This document shows, piece after piece, positions 46,646 through 59,500 of a stretch of DNA of 64,000 nt (positions are counted from its first letter, which is position 1; every line of letters begins with the position of its first letter). Made by a program: the position numbers and the translations under genes. This DNA is from Lethocerus indicus (Eukaryota > Arthropoda > Insecta > Hemiptera > Belostomatidae): contig JACDQD010000103.1 in the NCBI GenBank assembly GCA_019843655.1, positions 8,990,001 to 9,054,000 on the forward strand, read 5' to 3'. The notes below the pieces were generated by a model. The model saw nothing but the letters and a program-made list of their open reading frames with translations. It was not told the DNA's origin and made no database searches.

Positions 46646-49600
46646 CGGCTGTTATCTGCTAAAGTACTAAAATAATGTCCTCATAACGCGCGGTGTGTAA
46701 GTTAATTTTTGCCGCTAGATTGGAGCTTATAAAATATCTGTATTATAGCCCGGGTATTACTCAACGGGTTTTCACGAAAAAGGAGTGCCTTCTAACCTAG
46801 AAATTTAGATTATGTCAAAATCAAATTATGTAAAATGATGTATTCCTTTCGAACTGAAGTGGCGAGATTGGTTCGGCCATTATTGGGCGGGAGTTGTGTA
46901 TTACAAGGCGCCGATATTGTAAGCTTTTCCAAATCTGGATCCGCCGTTGTTAACTGTCTCTTAAATGCTAAGGGGCGATGATCGGGCGTATCCGGCCAAC
47001 AGAACGTTAAATATTGCAATTAATCTGCTTCAGTGCCTGCGGCCAAGGAAACTCCCGGGTGAGTACCCTGGCTCAGAGTACGCCTTCCATGCCAGTTTCC
47101 CTTTCGATTTAAAATATATTATTTCGAGTTTTTCTGGAGTTTTTAAAGTTCTTCATAATTAATCGTTAAAAATTTCGCCACCAATTATTTTTTCTTGAAT
47201 TGGATTCCTCCTAAGTTCATGTTTTATTACATGGAAAGCAGCACGCGCAGGATATTTTTTCGTAATACCATCCAGGCCAACTGGAGTTGGTTTATTTCTG
47301 GAAGCAGTGAACCTGAAAGGTTAATAAAGTTGCCTGGATATGTAGGTATTCATCTCATTTTTCTTCTAAAATAATAGTACACACATTCGTAAAGCATGAA
47401 TTCCATCTTTGTAAAACTTATTTATCGCTCCGATGGCCATGTAGTTCTTCTTAGGAAGTTAAGACCAATGTCTTACTGTACTATACGTTTGTACTGACAC
47501 CTACATCCCCTACACCTACATGAATGCTACACACTCACACGCACACAAACAGATAAGCGTGTAAGATCTTATGAAAGTGCGATGATCTTGGGGTTAGCAT
47601 TAGCTTCGGTTTGGTGCCCGTTAATTCACCCTTTTTATAATCTTAAGCTAGTTTCACGGTTTGTTAATTCTCAGCCAGAAGTCGTGCGTAATCGTTTGTT
47701 GTGTAATATTATTTCTTTCTATTCACGGCGCTCTGAGCTACCGATAATTGTGCAAGGCGTTTTGCCCCTGAACCCCTTTTCCTGATTTTCAAACCGTTGC
47801 AGAAATCGGAGTCCGATTGTCTCGGCGGGGCAAATTTGCTAGATCTACTTCTACATTCTAGTAGTTGATTCATCGTCCTTGCTCCCCTCTCAATGAAGGG
47901 GGGATTATCTTATTTTCAAAACCATTTCAATCGCGGACTCAATTACAGATGACCTTATTGGATTGCTGTAAATTTTCCCCGCTAAAAGAGCACGACAGCC
48001 GTTTAAGTAAAGCGTCACAAGAAGTAGGAAGTATTGCCTGAACTTGACACCTTCCCCGCCGCCTTCTCTTCTTTTCTGTACCCTCAGTCACGTGTTCCAC
48101 TTAATGCGTAGTCGGTTCGACGAATCGAGAGCAGTCGTTGCGTCAATGTTGAATGAGATAATTTATTTATGTATTCATATTCTTTTATAAAACAGGAACT
48201 TAATTTCGTTGGGGGTGGCCTTATGTCTTTCATCCGACCGGTGAATGACTTGACTTCCCAGTACTTGATTACCTTTCGGTATGAATGACGCACAAAATCG
48301 TGACAATTTGTATTTATATGAACTTTTTACGCGTTGCTAATCTTTACAGTTAACATTATTTTTTTAAAGACGGCATTGCGGTTAATTCGTTCATTACGAT
48401 CAGTTTACCGTACGAACATTGGAACTAGGTCGCCAGGAATAAGAAGTTTCTAGTCGAAGTCATTCTCGATTAGAATATACAACTGGAAGTTACTGTGACA
48501 ATACAAGCCCATTGTAATTGTAGATCGATTTAAATTTACTGTTGAAATAAACAATAGTCGGAGCGTTTTTCAGTTGGCTGTCTCCCCTTTGTAGTTCTGC
48601 GCCTGGGGTAATATTTCTCCGGTAAGTATAAATTATCACTCCGCCATTGTCAACCGATTCCAAAGTGGCGAGTTTGTGAGCACGGGATGAGGGGTGGGAG
48701 GAGGGGCGTGTGGGCCGCGTCTGACCTGGAAATGTAGCCAGCCTTACGGATCTGCAGGATTTCATGTTCTATGTATATTGGTGCGCCCGTTCGTAATTTG
48801 TTGTATAATGCAACAATACTTCATTTCCTTCATCGTTTGGAATAACTGGTTGTATATTTTACATTTAAGAGGATATGTGTTGACATTTTACGTGTCGGCT
48901 GTGTACTACTAAATACGATTGGACTCTTTCAAATAACAGTACTAATTTCTTTTCCAAGACTTGCGGTAATTTGTATGAGCCTTGTAAATTGCCGGCATAC
49001 AATGCATGTTAAATTAATTATCAGTGAAAGGGGAGACCCTGACGTTTGATTAATGCCAAATATTTCAGTTCGTGAAATTTGGCTTCCAATTTTGCATTAC
49101 GCCCCGTCTGAATTCACCCGGAGTTTTGGAATTTTAAATATAATTGACGTATCTTCGCGAAGTTTGATTTGTTGTCCGTCGGATGATAACGCGATGTATT
49201 TTCCGATTAACAAATCCGGTCGCATGTTCACCGGCAGTTTGCGTAGGCGAGTTGCTGAATCCGTCAGAATTAGATTTTAGCATTAAACGTTTTGTCATTT
49301 GGCACGTGCAACTAGAAAGGGAGAGGTGCTCATTCGGCATCTCGGAGTCTGCTTGTTTTTAGGGAGGGGGGGCATATCCATCAAAAATAATTGGTAGGAT
49401 ACGTTTTTTGGGTCGTATTGCGATGAACGCCGTTCGAAATTAAATGAAAGATTTTTTTTAACGCGATTGGCCGCGCGTTGCAGTGGTGTAAGAAGGAGTG
49501 AATGTGTCGTGGAGTGGAGGGAGATAACAGTGTTGAAGCTGGGTGTTGCACAAGGGGTTGTTGGTTGTGCTTAGCTGCCGGCAGGTAAAACCGTGTGGAC

Positions 49601-51832
49601 TCAATTGTCTGACTTTCCCGCCCTTTAGGCTTCGTTTAGGGCACCGGGTTGATTCCTCTTGGAATTAAGTGGAACGAAAAACATAACTTTTCATAACTTC
49701 AGCAGAATTTACCCATTATATTGGATTGTCTGTCTCCACTCATCGATTTGGTCTTAGGGTGGACTAACCATTATTCTAACATCTCCGACGATTAAGGTGC
49801 ACTATAGTATTGCGAATTTCAAGTGAGGTAACAGCGCATACAGGACGCCTAAATAATCTACTGTGACAGAAATTGTAAGAATTACAAACCATCGCGGGTC
49901 ACCATAACAGGTATCGTAAGTAAATTTCATTCGGGAACTGCCAGTCCGTACCTCCGCTGGAACCAAGAATAGAAATTAAAACTTGTCATTCCGAGAAACG
50001 CGGTCTTAAAACACTCAGATATTGAACAAAGCGTACGTAATTCTGTATCAAATTTCCTTCCTTTTAAAAGCTCCATGGGAAAGTTCAGGAAAATGTGCGC
50101 ATCGAATGGAAACTGCACAAAATTATCACTCGGTAAATTTATTTCCGCCTGCGTTTCCTCTCAGTTGTTTTATCTTACCGCTTCAGCTATATGAAATCAT
50201 AGTCTTCAAGAAAACTGTCAACTATGACGTCTGTAATGAGTATCCTGGTTTCGTCTGTCGTATGCATTTCTGAATATCTGATTTGTTCGGTGGCTCAACA
50301 CTGCGCCCGTCATTCGACATGATACATTCCCGCCACGCATCTTCAGCCATTCTCATTCTTCCCTTGGATGTCGCTGCAGTCGGAAGTTTCCTGCTCTATC
50401 TTTTCGTTTTTACGAGCTAAAATTCGTAGATATTCAGATTTCATTTAAAAGGAAAGCCGAAAACGGATACCTGTCCACAATCGTGTCTGTATGTTGATTA
50501 GCCTTTTCAGTTTGGAAGGGGTCATTGATCTCTCTACGGCGTATTACGGGTAAATTTGAAGTCTAAGAAAGGGCGCATGCGATTTTTCTTAAGAGTGGGC
50601 CACGTCGTGACATTTGCCCGGGGCCTGCTTCGGCCGCAACTGCACGTTATCTGATGTGATAACTTTCTTACGATTTGGTGATCGATAATATAATATTTCT
50701 TTGCCTATATGAACCTCGTAATTGAGCTCCCTTTCTCTCCTCCAATATTGGAGAACGCGAGTGTATTTTAAAGACGTCCTTCCAAAGTTTCTTGTGTTTT
50801 CTATTTTTTTTAGCCACCCCTTATTTATAACTTGTATAATGCCTCGACCGCAAACAATCTGATTGCATAGAAATGATATAATAATAAATAGTATTTTGGT
50901 AATATCTAGAAACTTTTATATAGACACTCATTTTTTATTTCTAATTTTAGATATATATATCTTCAATACTAATGATATTCTACATAGGAGTTCTCATCTG
51001 GGAAACCGGGTGGTTAATTCATATTCACTGTATCCTATATTCAGAAAAAGTACACCACTAAGGGTACCGAACCCAAGAAGTGTCTCGCCGAGAAAGCGGT
51101 AGCCCCACTAATGCATTCTGTATTATAAATATGTAGTGATATGACACTAAGAAGACAGGATCTGATGAGCCACCATTAGGTGAAAGTCTATGGCACACAG
51201 ACATTGGAATTGAATGGAAAAAGAATCATTAATCAAGCGGTCCACACCCTACTCCTCACATTCGAATAAGAAAATGCACAGCTATTTGTTTGTAATAGGT
51301 TTACTGCTTATTAAAACCGTGCATTAAATCAGACAACTTAAAATAAAACTTAACTTTATAAGTACGGTAAATTATTCTATATTTAAAGGCCGTTAATTTG
51401 CGGCAATGGTTTATGATAGTAACGGATGCAATTGAATTCCAGTGGAGCTAATTTACAGTGGTTCTATGCAACATTGTTAAACTTTCTGCTGCGACCGGTC
51501 CTTACATTCGTTACGGTTTTCTGGGACGGCAGCATTAAAGGCGTTCGCCCTTTCGTTGCATTCCATCTGCATAAAAGTAAATGTGCATTATCTGTGTACA
51601 TAAGTCTCTCGGGTCCGGTCCCCCATCCTGTGGTCACGCTCTGTTTGTCTGTTGGCGGCGTGAGTTCAACACTCCTTTATCAAGCCAATTCCTGCCACCC
51701 TTGTTTTGTCAAATTTCGTAATTCTCGAATGGTCGTTCCTCGTCATTCTAAAATAGTCCAGTTTTAAACAATTAATGCAGCAATCAACACAGCATAACCT
51801 AAGTATTTGTTATTAAAATCCATAATTATTTA
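46646..51832. other. Non-coding stretch
   Basis: AT-rich with moderately GC-rich patches and only short open frames. An acceptor/donor pair brackets 45 nt ending TTCTCCG|GTAAGT near 48,620 (+), with one frame open, but I judge it a likely decoy. Nothing else recognised. Confidence 0.45.
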
Positions 51833-51854
51833 TGGGCACAAATTAACGTGCCCA
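51833..51854. repeat. Hairpin with 7-bp perfect stem
   Basis: TGGGCAC and GTGCCCA pair around an 8-base A/T-rich loop. Small and of unknown function. Confidence 0.55.
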
Positions 51855-53328
51855 AGAGTTCGTACGAGAATTACATATTCTCATAATAAAAAACTTCGGA
51901 CTCTCTTTTTTGTAATTTTTAATTGCGAATAATCTGAACGAAAGGTGATTTAATCGTTTAAGAAATATTTGCCGCAACCTATTCCCCCCTCGCATTACTT
52001 ACTCATTATGCAACTTGCACTAGGAAATGTGGAAGCTTGACAGTTTTACGGTCCCCGGTGCGTTCTGATTTTATGAACTGGAACAAATGGAGGAAATGAG
52101 ATAAAAGAGCGCGCGCTCAAATTTGCACCGCTCTCCCGGTATACAATTTACTAGCCGTGAATTGTAAGTTATTCCGGTTGGGAAATCCGTAGTAATTCAC
52201 TCATGGTAAAATGTACCGGGAAAACGAAATTATACCGTGTAAACACTTTATCAATCCGTAGTACAGGTATCTTTTTAGTCGAGATTTGACAAATTCAATA
52301 ACATTCTGGAATCCTATTCAAATTAAATGTTAACTTGTAAACGTTAGCAAATTTTACATTTTTCACCTTAGTGTGCCATAAGCATGTCTCTGATAATTAA
52401 TGTTTGTATACAAAAATATTACGTTGTAAATTTTGTTGATAGTAGTGAATTGATAAGGGAGAATAAAACGTGATTTTAAAACTGGGGGGGGGGCGTTGTA
52501 AATTATTACATTGTATTGTTACAAATTATACGTTACTTTAAACCAGTTATTGAAAATAATAAATACTTTACGGTGAATAATGCTCATAATTCGTTTTGTG
52601 GTCCTGGAAAATATGCGAAAAGGTTGCTGGCCTTTGGTCAAGAGTGAGAGGTTTGTGGCGGACAACGCAATCTATAATGTTATCTCGTTCGTTATCTAGT
52701 GAAATAAATAGGCCGAAACAATTGTGGGCGTTATGTTTGGAAAAAAAGGATAATAAAACAACTTTAATTAGCCGCAAGTTGCATTTAACTGGACACGTAA
52801 CAGGAGAACGGACTATTTGAAGTAGTAGTTATTGTTGTATGTAGTAATTACTTCAATATTACCTAATTTGAAGACTAATAAGTATAGTGCGAGGGATAGA
52901 TTAGCTGCTATTCGTCCCCGTCATTCACAATCCTGTGTGGACCTCTGTACTACTACTACTAGTACCAAATAGTCAGCATGTTCTAAAATATCGTCTTAAA
53001 AGCATGTATTCTTCAGAAAATGTGTGCTATAATAACAACAATACATATGGCTTGTGACAACTCTTTTATATATTTTATGTGTATATATATAAACATACAA
53101 AATTAAACATTAAATATAAAATATAAAGAAATATATATAAAATCATAAGACTGTGAGTGGTTCTTCAACTTTAAAATTTAGGAGTAATTCGCATTGGGTT
53201 ATTCTAATTATGCTCTTATATATTTTTATGCCTTGTGATTGTGTAACACCTTTTAGGGTGTTTTTGTATTAAGGACTCGCATAGATTTACAGTTTCTTTA
53301 TCCAATCGCCTATTTTGGCTCAAGATAT
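51855..53328. other. Non-coding stretch
   Basis: AT-rich. A run of ten G lies at 52,484-52,493. A short antisense-overlapping pair of open frames lies at 52,568-52,820. Highly A/T-biased sequence occupies 53,080-53,140. No gene seen. Confidence 0.5.
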
Positions 53329-53384
53329 GGCCGGTTTCGGCTTCCCAGCCAGGGAGAGTTCAATCGAGTATCAGTAGTGTCTTG
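53329..53384 (+). repeat. Copy of dispersed GGTTTCGGCTTCTC family with insertion
   Basis: GGCCGGTTTCGGCTTCCCAG and, after extra bases not present in other copies, TATCAGTAGTGTC. The first half is close to consensus. Confidence 0.55.
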
Positions 53385-54473
53385 TCATGCACTGTCTTGT
53401 ATGTCTACCAAGTGTATAGGATTTACGTACTGCGAAACCACATTCCTGGCAGAATACTTATTCGGCAGTCGATATGTATATGTAACCGGCCTAGCGTAAA
53501 ACCAAATATGGGAAAATTGCTAGTGTGACGAAATTCTCGTTACTACAGGAAGGAAGCATTGAAGAGTTTGGGATAAGGAGCGCAGTTATATATAGGTGTT
53601 GACCCAAGAAACAGTTTGCCAACCGGAGTGGCGCCTCCGAAGCCGTCTGAAAGTAAAATGGCGTTTGTGGTGATCGGGTACAACACTTTTATATGCTGGT
53701 GTATTGCACAAGCGGTCATGCGTTGTTGGTCGGCCCTTGAACCTTTCTCCCCCACGGCACCTCTGTCCATCTACTGGGACCTCGGTGCGCCGGCTTCCAA
53801 ACCCAAAATATAGGTCGTTCGAGGTGGTATCTAACCTTCTTAGATCCAGATATACTTCCATCTTGCAGAAATATGATTTTAATAAAATAATATTATTATT
53901 TTTAATAATAAATGAGATGCAATTTGTGGATGCAAATCTTACTCATGTTGGAAGATAAAAATCCAACGAGAAAAAAACATTTTTCTAACTACGAATCGCT
54001 ATTTTTTATACATCTTTAGTCTGTAAACTTACAACAATCATAGTCGAATAACGATTTCTTATTCCTACCTTTCAAGGAATAAAGTTGTGTAAAACGATAC
54101 AATAGGAGTAGATTTTTGTAAATAACGAACGGTTATCAGATTACTGTCCGAGTAGAAGCCAGGTGTAGATTTAAGTATCGGCACCGCTCGCTCGCAATTT
54201 TACAGGGGGAGTACAATCATCGGTTAGTATTGCGGGTCGTATATCGAGCCGTATATCATTTGACACCGGCCGTCCATTGTATATAGTAAGCGGTGTCCCT
54301 AATAAAATTGTCCTCCCGCAAGCCGGCGGGGTCGCCATACCATACGGCCGGCGATAGGGGCGTTTCACCTCACGACAATCTCACCGGGGGTCTCTCTCGG
54401 GCAATCTCTTCCAGGGTCGGCTGGCCAACAGTTAAAGCGCGTTTTTACTGTTAATAACGCAATTTTTTTTCCC
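53385..54473. other. Non-coding stretch
   Basis: Overlapping plus and minus frames at 53,543-53,958 lack a recognisable domain. GC-richer at about 54,170-54,430. Nothing else supported. Confidence 0.45.
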
Positions 54474-54998
54474 CTAATAAAATAAACAACGAGGGTTTGG
54501 GTCAAGGCTGTAAACTGGCATTATGACTCTGCCGGGGAGATGGCCATTGTGCCATTGCATAAAGGAACATCGCATTCTGGCCTTCGAAGCGGGACCGTCC
54601 AGTTTTATTTCAAGTTGGCACACACCGTGCTTGTACTTGCGCTTTATATAAAGCTCTCTCTCTCCTCCCCCCCCCTCTCTCTCTTTCTCTTCCTCTCGCT
54701 CCAGCCTTCTTTTCTTGTTCCTTGCGAATGTTCCCCGCGTGCGTACCGTAGGGGGGCGGCTGCTCGCGGCGCCCTCCTTTATTCTATTAACCATAATCGG
54801 TCCGTTTCGGTTCTCCTCCCATTCTCATTCATATTGTGTTCCACTTATTCCACCGCGTCCGAACGAGTCTTGGCACGAGTTGCCTCATTTTTACTGACCC
54901 ACAGGGGACTCGTGCCAACAGAAAGGATTTCTATCCAGAAAGGCATTCTGCCCTCGACTGTTATATCATGTATATCCATTTTTTGCGCGGCTTGTTAG
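54474..54998. other. GC-richer block with TATA palindrome and overlapping open frames
   Basis: CTTTATATAAAG (54,642-54,653) is a symmetric TATA word. A pure pyrimidine tract follows on the plus strand, that is, GA repeats lie upstream for minus-strand transcription. A plus frame of 152 codons (54,540-54,998) and a minus frame of 106 codons (54,474-54,794) overlap. Their middles translate the CT/GA tract, which favours compositional artefact. It could be a minus-strand GA/TATA promoter, but no exon with splice support follows. Confidence 0.25.
54654..54702 (+). repeat. Polypyrimidine CT/C tract
   Basis: CT repeats, ten or so consecutive C, then CT/TTC repeats, ending in a CCAG. Directly visible. 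Confidence 0.92.
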
Positions 54999-57900
54999 AT
55001 CACAACCTTTCTCATTCATGTTAACGGCCAGATGCTTTGTAAACGACTAATCTATGCTGTACACTAATCATGGCGCTAACATGAAAAACCTGGGTTCGAT
55101 TAAAATGCATTTCCTGTTAAAAGATTCAGAATGCCCACAGAAATAATCATTTCAAATACAAAATGGTCCCTGTCACTGTAGTGCATTTAGTGTTTTCCGT
55201 ATTTACTCTTCATATTTTCTTATGACTTACGACCGACTTCCTTCTAATTAATACATGATATATTCCCATGCAGCGTGTTGGTAAAAGTACATATTTCTGA
55301 ATTGATCACTCGGCTCTTCTGCTTATAATTATTTTACAGATAAAGTGTACTCCCCACCAGAATAGGATTAACGATGTGAGGATGGAGCACACGAGTCTCA
55401 CGACCGAATGAACACGATTTCATTTCATATTGTCGTTCTTCCCCATTCTTTCTCCTTTTCCTGGTCATTTCTCAGTATACACTGTTTAGGCACTTTAATT
55501 GCATTTTTTTATATATTCCCTGTAAAAGTTATTCTTTAAGCTACAAAACATTCTTTTTAGTTTATTAATGAACTGCATTGTTTCTGCCCAGTAAAATCCA
55601 ATTACTGGCTTGTGCCATTCTGATTTATATACTTCGATTTGTTTATACATGCATAGCGATAACTTTTTATTATTTACGCCAATTTGGTGAATTTGACTTT
55701 TATGGGCCTCTAAGTATAAAGTCGTATTTCTGGATTCTATTGTCTCATACTCTGCGGTGGTTCTAATATCGTAACCCTGACATGGATTGCCGATGGAATA
55801 ACTATTTCATTTCGAGCTAAATCGTAGCCACTCCAACTCAATTATACAGTTATAATAAATAATACATCGCTATTATGATTCGGCAGTAAATGTTAACTTA
55901 ATGGTCAGCTAATTTAGCAATGCTTTAGGTATGCCATTATATAAATTATAGACCAATTTTCTTTTTATGGGCAGTTTCTGTATGCTTAAATTCAATTACA
56001 GAGCGTGACACTGGGGCATGTAATCATTTTAAAAACTCGGTCTATCGGAGTTTCTTAATTTTTGACTTGAGCGTATAATTCTATCAATAATTGAGTCCCA
56101 AATTTATCGAGGCATGTTTTCTGATCGTGTACTGGTTGTACACTGACAGTATCATTATAGTGTTACTCCAGTAATTATTAGTTAATTCTAACTTTAATGA
56201 ACACGATGATGTATTATTGTTATCCCTGGCTTGTTTAGTATTGACTTAACATGTGATGTTTCTTTGTTACAGGTACGTGCCAAAAATGTTTGCAGTTTGG
56301 TTCTGATTCAAGGTAATAGAAATCGTTTATAAATCGAATACATATGATCTCTTTACTGTTACTATCCGTGTACCAGATTTACTATTCCCCGTATTTGCAT
56401 TGATTTTTATCATTATATTTTTATTTAACAGCATTTTTAGTTTCGACTTAAAAATATTAGTTATGACTAATTAATTCATATCGAATTGATATTTTGAATG
56501 TCAATATTATTTTTGCTTTTTACACTGCCTATTCGTTGTTAGAAATCAGAAGTGAATAAAATTACGTAGCGAATTAAATGTTTTTTCTGGATACATTGTT
56601 ATCTAGAGAGGTAGAGAGTTATTATTCAACTGTTTAGAAAATCCGCGCGATTGAAATAAGTAATTACCGCGTAAAATACTTTATTAAATCTTTCAACGCT
56701 CCTGGGAAAACCATTTGTGAAATCGATTTAGTGGCGGAATTCAATCATAACTAGGGATATATAATTTACTGAAACATGGTCATTATTATTGAGAAATGTG
56801 TTGTAACGCCGGCAGGCCTCCTCCGCTGCCGCCGTATCGAGTGTTCCGCTTAATGGAACGGGGTACAAAAGTGAATTGTAGAAATGCACCCTTATCTTTG
56901 GTTTTTATCTCCCCCAACCGATCGTTGCCGTCCGCGCAACGTCTTGCTGGCGTCGTGAAGATCCAATTACATCTGTTTTGTAATTTCGAGAAAAACAGCT
57001 AGAACCCGCTTAACACTTCGGGCTGCCTCTAACCTTTCGGGCTTCGACCACTATTGAAGATCGTTCCATTCTTCCTTCAATTGCTGTTTCATCCCGGACC
57101 TTCTCCCATTGTGTGTCGCCACGCGTATTGTTTTACGATAAGGTCAGTTCCAGCAGGAAAATGGATTCGATTCGCAACCGGGATCAGGTCGGGTAACCTT
57201 TAAGTGACGTCCCGGATCCAGACTGCATATTTGAATCCGATACGATTGAAGCACGTTTAATTCCAGAACATTAGTTAAAATCCGCTAAAAACTTCTTTCG
57301 ACGACTATAGACCACACACTAGTACAGATATTAGGGGGGATAATTTCCATTTGATAATTTGAGATTGATCGTTTGTTGACTGTTCGACGTATAATCCACT
57401 CCGGTTTGATATCGAGTATGATTTTCGGTTAACGGTTGCAAGTGAGTACATTTTGTTGGGACAGTCTGGGTTTTTTTTAATGTTTTCCACCTTCCGTCCA
57501 TTTTGCGGTCGGATGTAGCCGGGGGCGGGCACGAAATCGATGCCGGGCGATCAGAAACGTACGCGGCGGTCGCGGGCTATTACGCCTAGTAACTGGACCG
57601 GCCCGGGCTCCAATTACAAATTCGTAATTGCCTGGTCATTTTCTAACGGAACGTAGATTATTTTTTTTTTTGAACCGAGCCCCCGGTGTTGTAATTTCTC
57701 GTGACTCCGCAGTAAGTCAAATATTCAAATCGTATCATATGTGTAGGCCGATCTTGTTTGTAAGATATTTACGACGTTGGTCGGTGATGAAAGAAGGGTT
57801 AAAAATAAATACAACTGGCCCAGAGAAGTATTGCCGCTTGTCTCTCACTGTTTCTGCGTGCCGATTTTTGATCTGAAAATTTTCGCACGCATTAAGCCCG

Positions 57901-59500
57901 ACACCGATCGAAGTATCCCAGTTGCTTCACCGGTATTTCTTAAGGTGTTTACTTCACAATATTAATTGAAAATTAATTATCGCTAATCGCGTGAACCGAG
58001 ATTAAATATCTGTGGGTAGTATTAATAAGGTGATAACCGTGTCAAATGACATCATCTCTTTTACACCCAGGTTGCTTAAACGCCTCTAATTTGTAATCGA
58101 TTGGTTTCTTCACAGCCCAGTCGTATAGACTTAACTACGATACTCGACCGAGTTATCCCCTTACATGAAGAACAGATCGTTGCTAAGTATATCATTTATA
58201 TATCGGATTTATGGATATTTCGAAAATTCTTTCCAAAATTGTTAGCTTGTATTTAATAATTGTCTCTTTCATAATGCTCGTAACGTCAGTTCAATTTCGT
58301 GTAGTACGTTTCGTGAGAGTTTTTTTACTCTAATTTGTATTTTTCCCCTGTTCTTAATCCGAAGATCATGTTCAGTTTCGATGCTCCTTCGGCTTTTCAC
58401 TGCACAGTACATTCGGCTGTTGCGGCGGAATTGAAATGTCAAAAGTTAATAAGTCAATGATTGCTGACCGGAGAGGTTACCCGAGGCATCCTGTTAACGC
58501 CGTTCGCTGTGAAATATTCAGGAATCCTCCCGCTTGTTAATATTCATTAGGCAGACGGTAGTATATTGGTGGGCGGGTTGGCGACAATGTGGAACGCTCC
58601 TTGTAGAGAATCCTTCGACGGGCGACAGCGCGTCCCGCCGTGTCCGTTCGTGACAATCACTGGCCCCCGCGCCTCCTACACCTTGATTTATTATTCCTTG
58701 CAGACTTTCAGAGAGCATTAAACAAATTTCCCCGAGCTCGGTCATACCACTGACTAAGAATGATGCGTTTTCGCTGGTACCTAAAAAAAAATCGAGTCGT
58801 TACGCAAGTTGACTGTTCGTGCACGCGGTAAATTGGTGTCTCTTGTTGGTTTTTTGCTTACCGGAAAGTAATCACAGTTGAAAACGATGTAATACAATAT
58901 AAAAGAAGGTACTGAAATACAAATTCGTGCACACGAGGTCACACTCCTTGGTACTAGATATTCCTGTATAGGCATTTATTTTCGGTAAACGACGTTTACT
59001 GGTGAAAAAACCGTCCTTGTGTAGTTATAGCGGGCAAATTATTCTGTATATTGAACTGTATCACGGTGGCTACTTTGTAGTAGATTCTCGCGAGATGCTC
59101 TAATAAAAGGCTAGTTAAAAGACATTAGTATAAACTCTTCAGTTAAATGGCGCAGAACTAAGAACTTAACAATTTTAGAATTACAGTGTCGAAAAAAAAG
59201 AAAATCTTTGAATCATATATAGAGTATATACTTCGGAATTTGTCATCAATACGTACTCCATTAGATTTCTTTAAAGTTCAGTTTAAACAAAAGTTACGAC
59301 GGGAGAATTGGTCGTTAATTTATAGTTCCTGTACCTTAAGGAGCGATCTTAACACTGTCATCGGACGGGAATCGTGGCTGGGATCCGAGCGACAGTGGGC
59401 AGAACGTGTCTAATATCGTGGGCAGCAGATTATCATAGCGTGAACGGATCTCGTTAGGTAGGGATGTTAATGAGTCGCTTCGCGCATCCTCTCGGTCATG
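54999..59500. other. Non-coding stretch
   Basis: AT-rich to about 56,780, then mixed. The GC-richer area around 57,500-57,640 contains inverted homeodomain-like arms CAATTAC/GTAATTG (57,611-57,630). Only short open frames without domains. Confidence 0.45.
56273..56312 (+). CDS. Candidate 40-nt microexon
   Basis: ATGTTTCTTTGTTACAG is a good acceptor and GATTCAAG|GTAATA a good donor. Two frames are open: VRAKNVCSLVLIQ from phase 0, and TCQKCLQFGSDS with two leading bases. The phase-0 frame would join the candidate at 22,878-22,912 without a stop, but with 33 kb between and no supporting exon the link is speculative. A decoy exon is the main alternative. Confidence 0.17.

Noticed and set aside
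48575..48619. 45-nt plus-strand exon ending TTCTCCG|GTAAGT
   Set aside because: An internal stronger acceptor-like AG and a single open frame with no supporting neighbours make this a probable decoy.
54540..54998. 152-codon plus-strand open frame
   Set aside because: It runs through a CT/C simple-repeat tract that has no stop codons, overlaps an open minus frame, and has no recognisable domain.
55091..55103. Isolated B-box-like word GGGTTCGATTAAA
   Set aside because: No A box at proper distance and no cloverleaf. Chance occurrence is likely.
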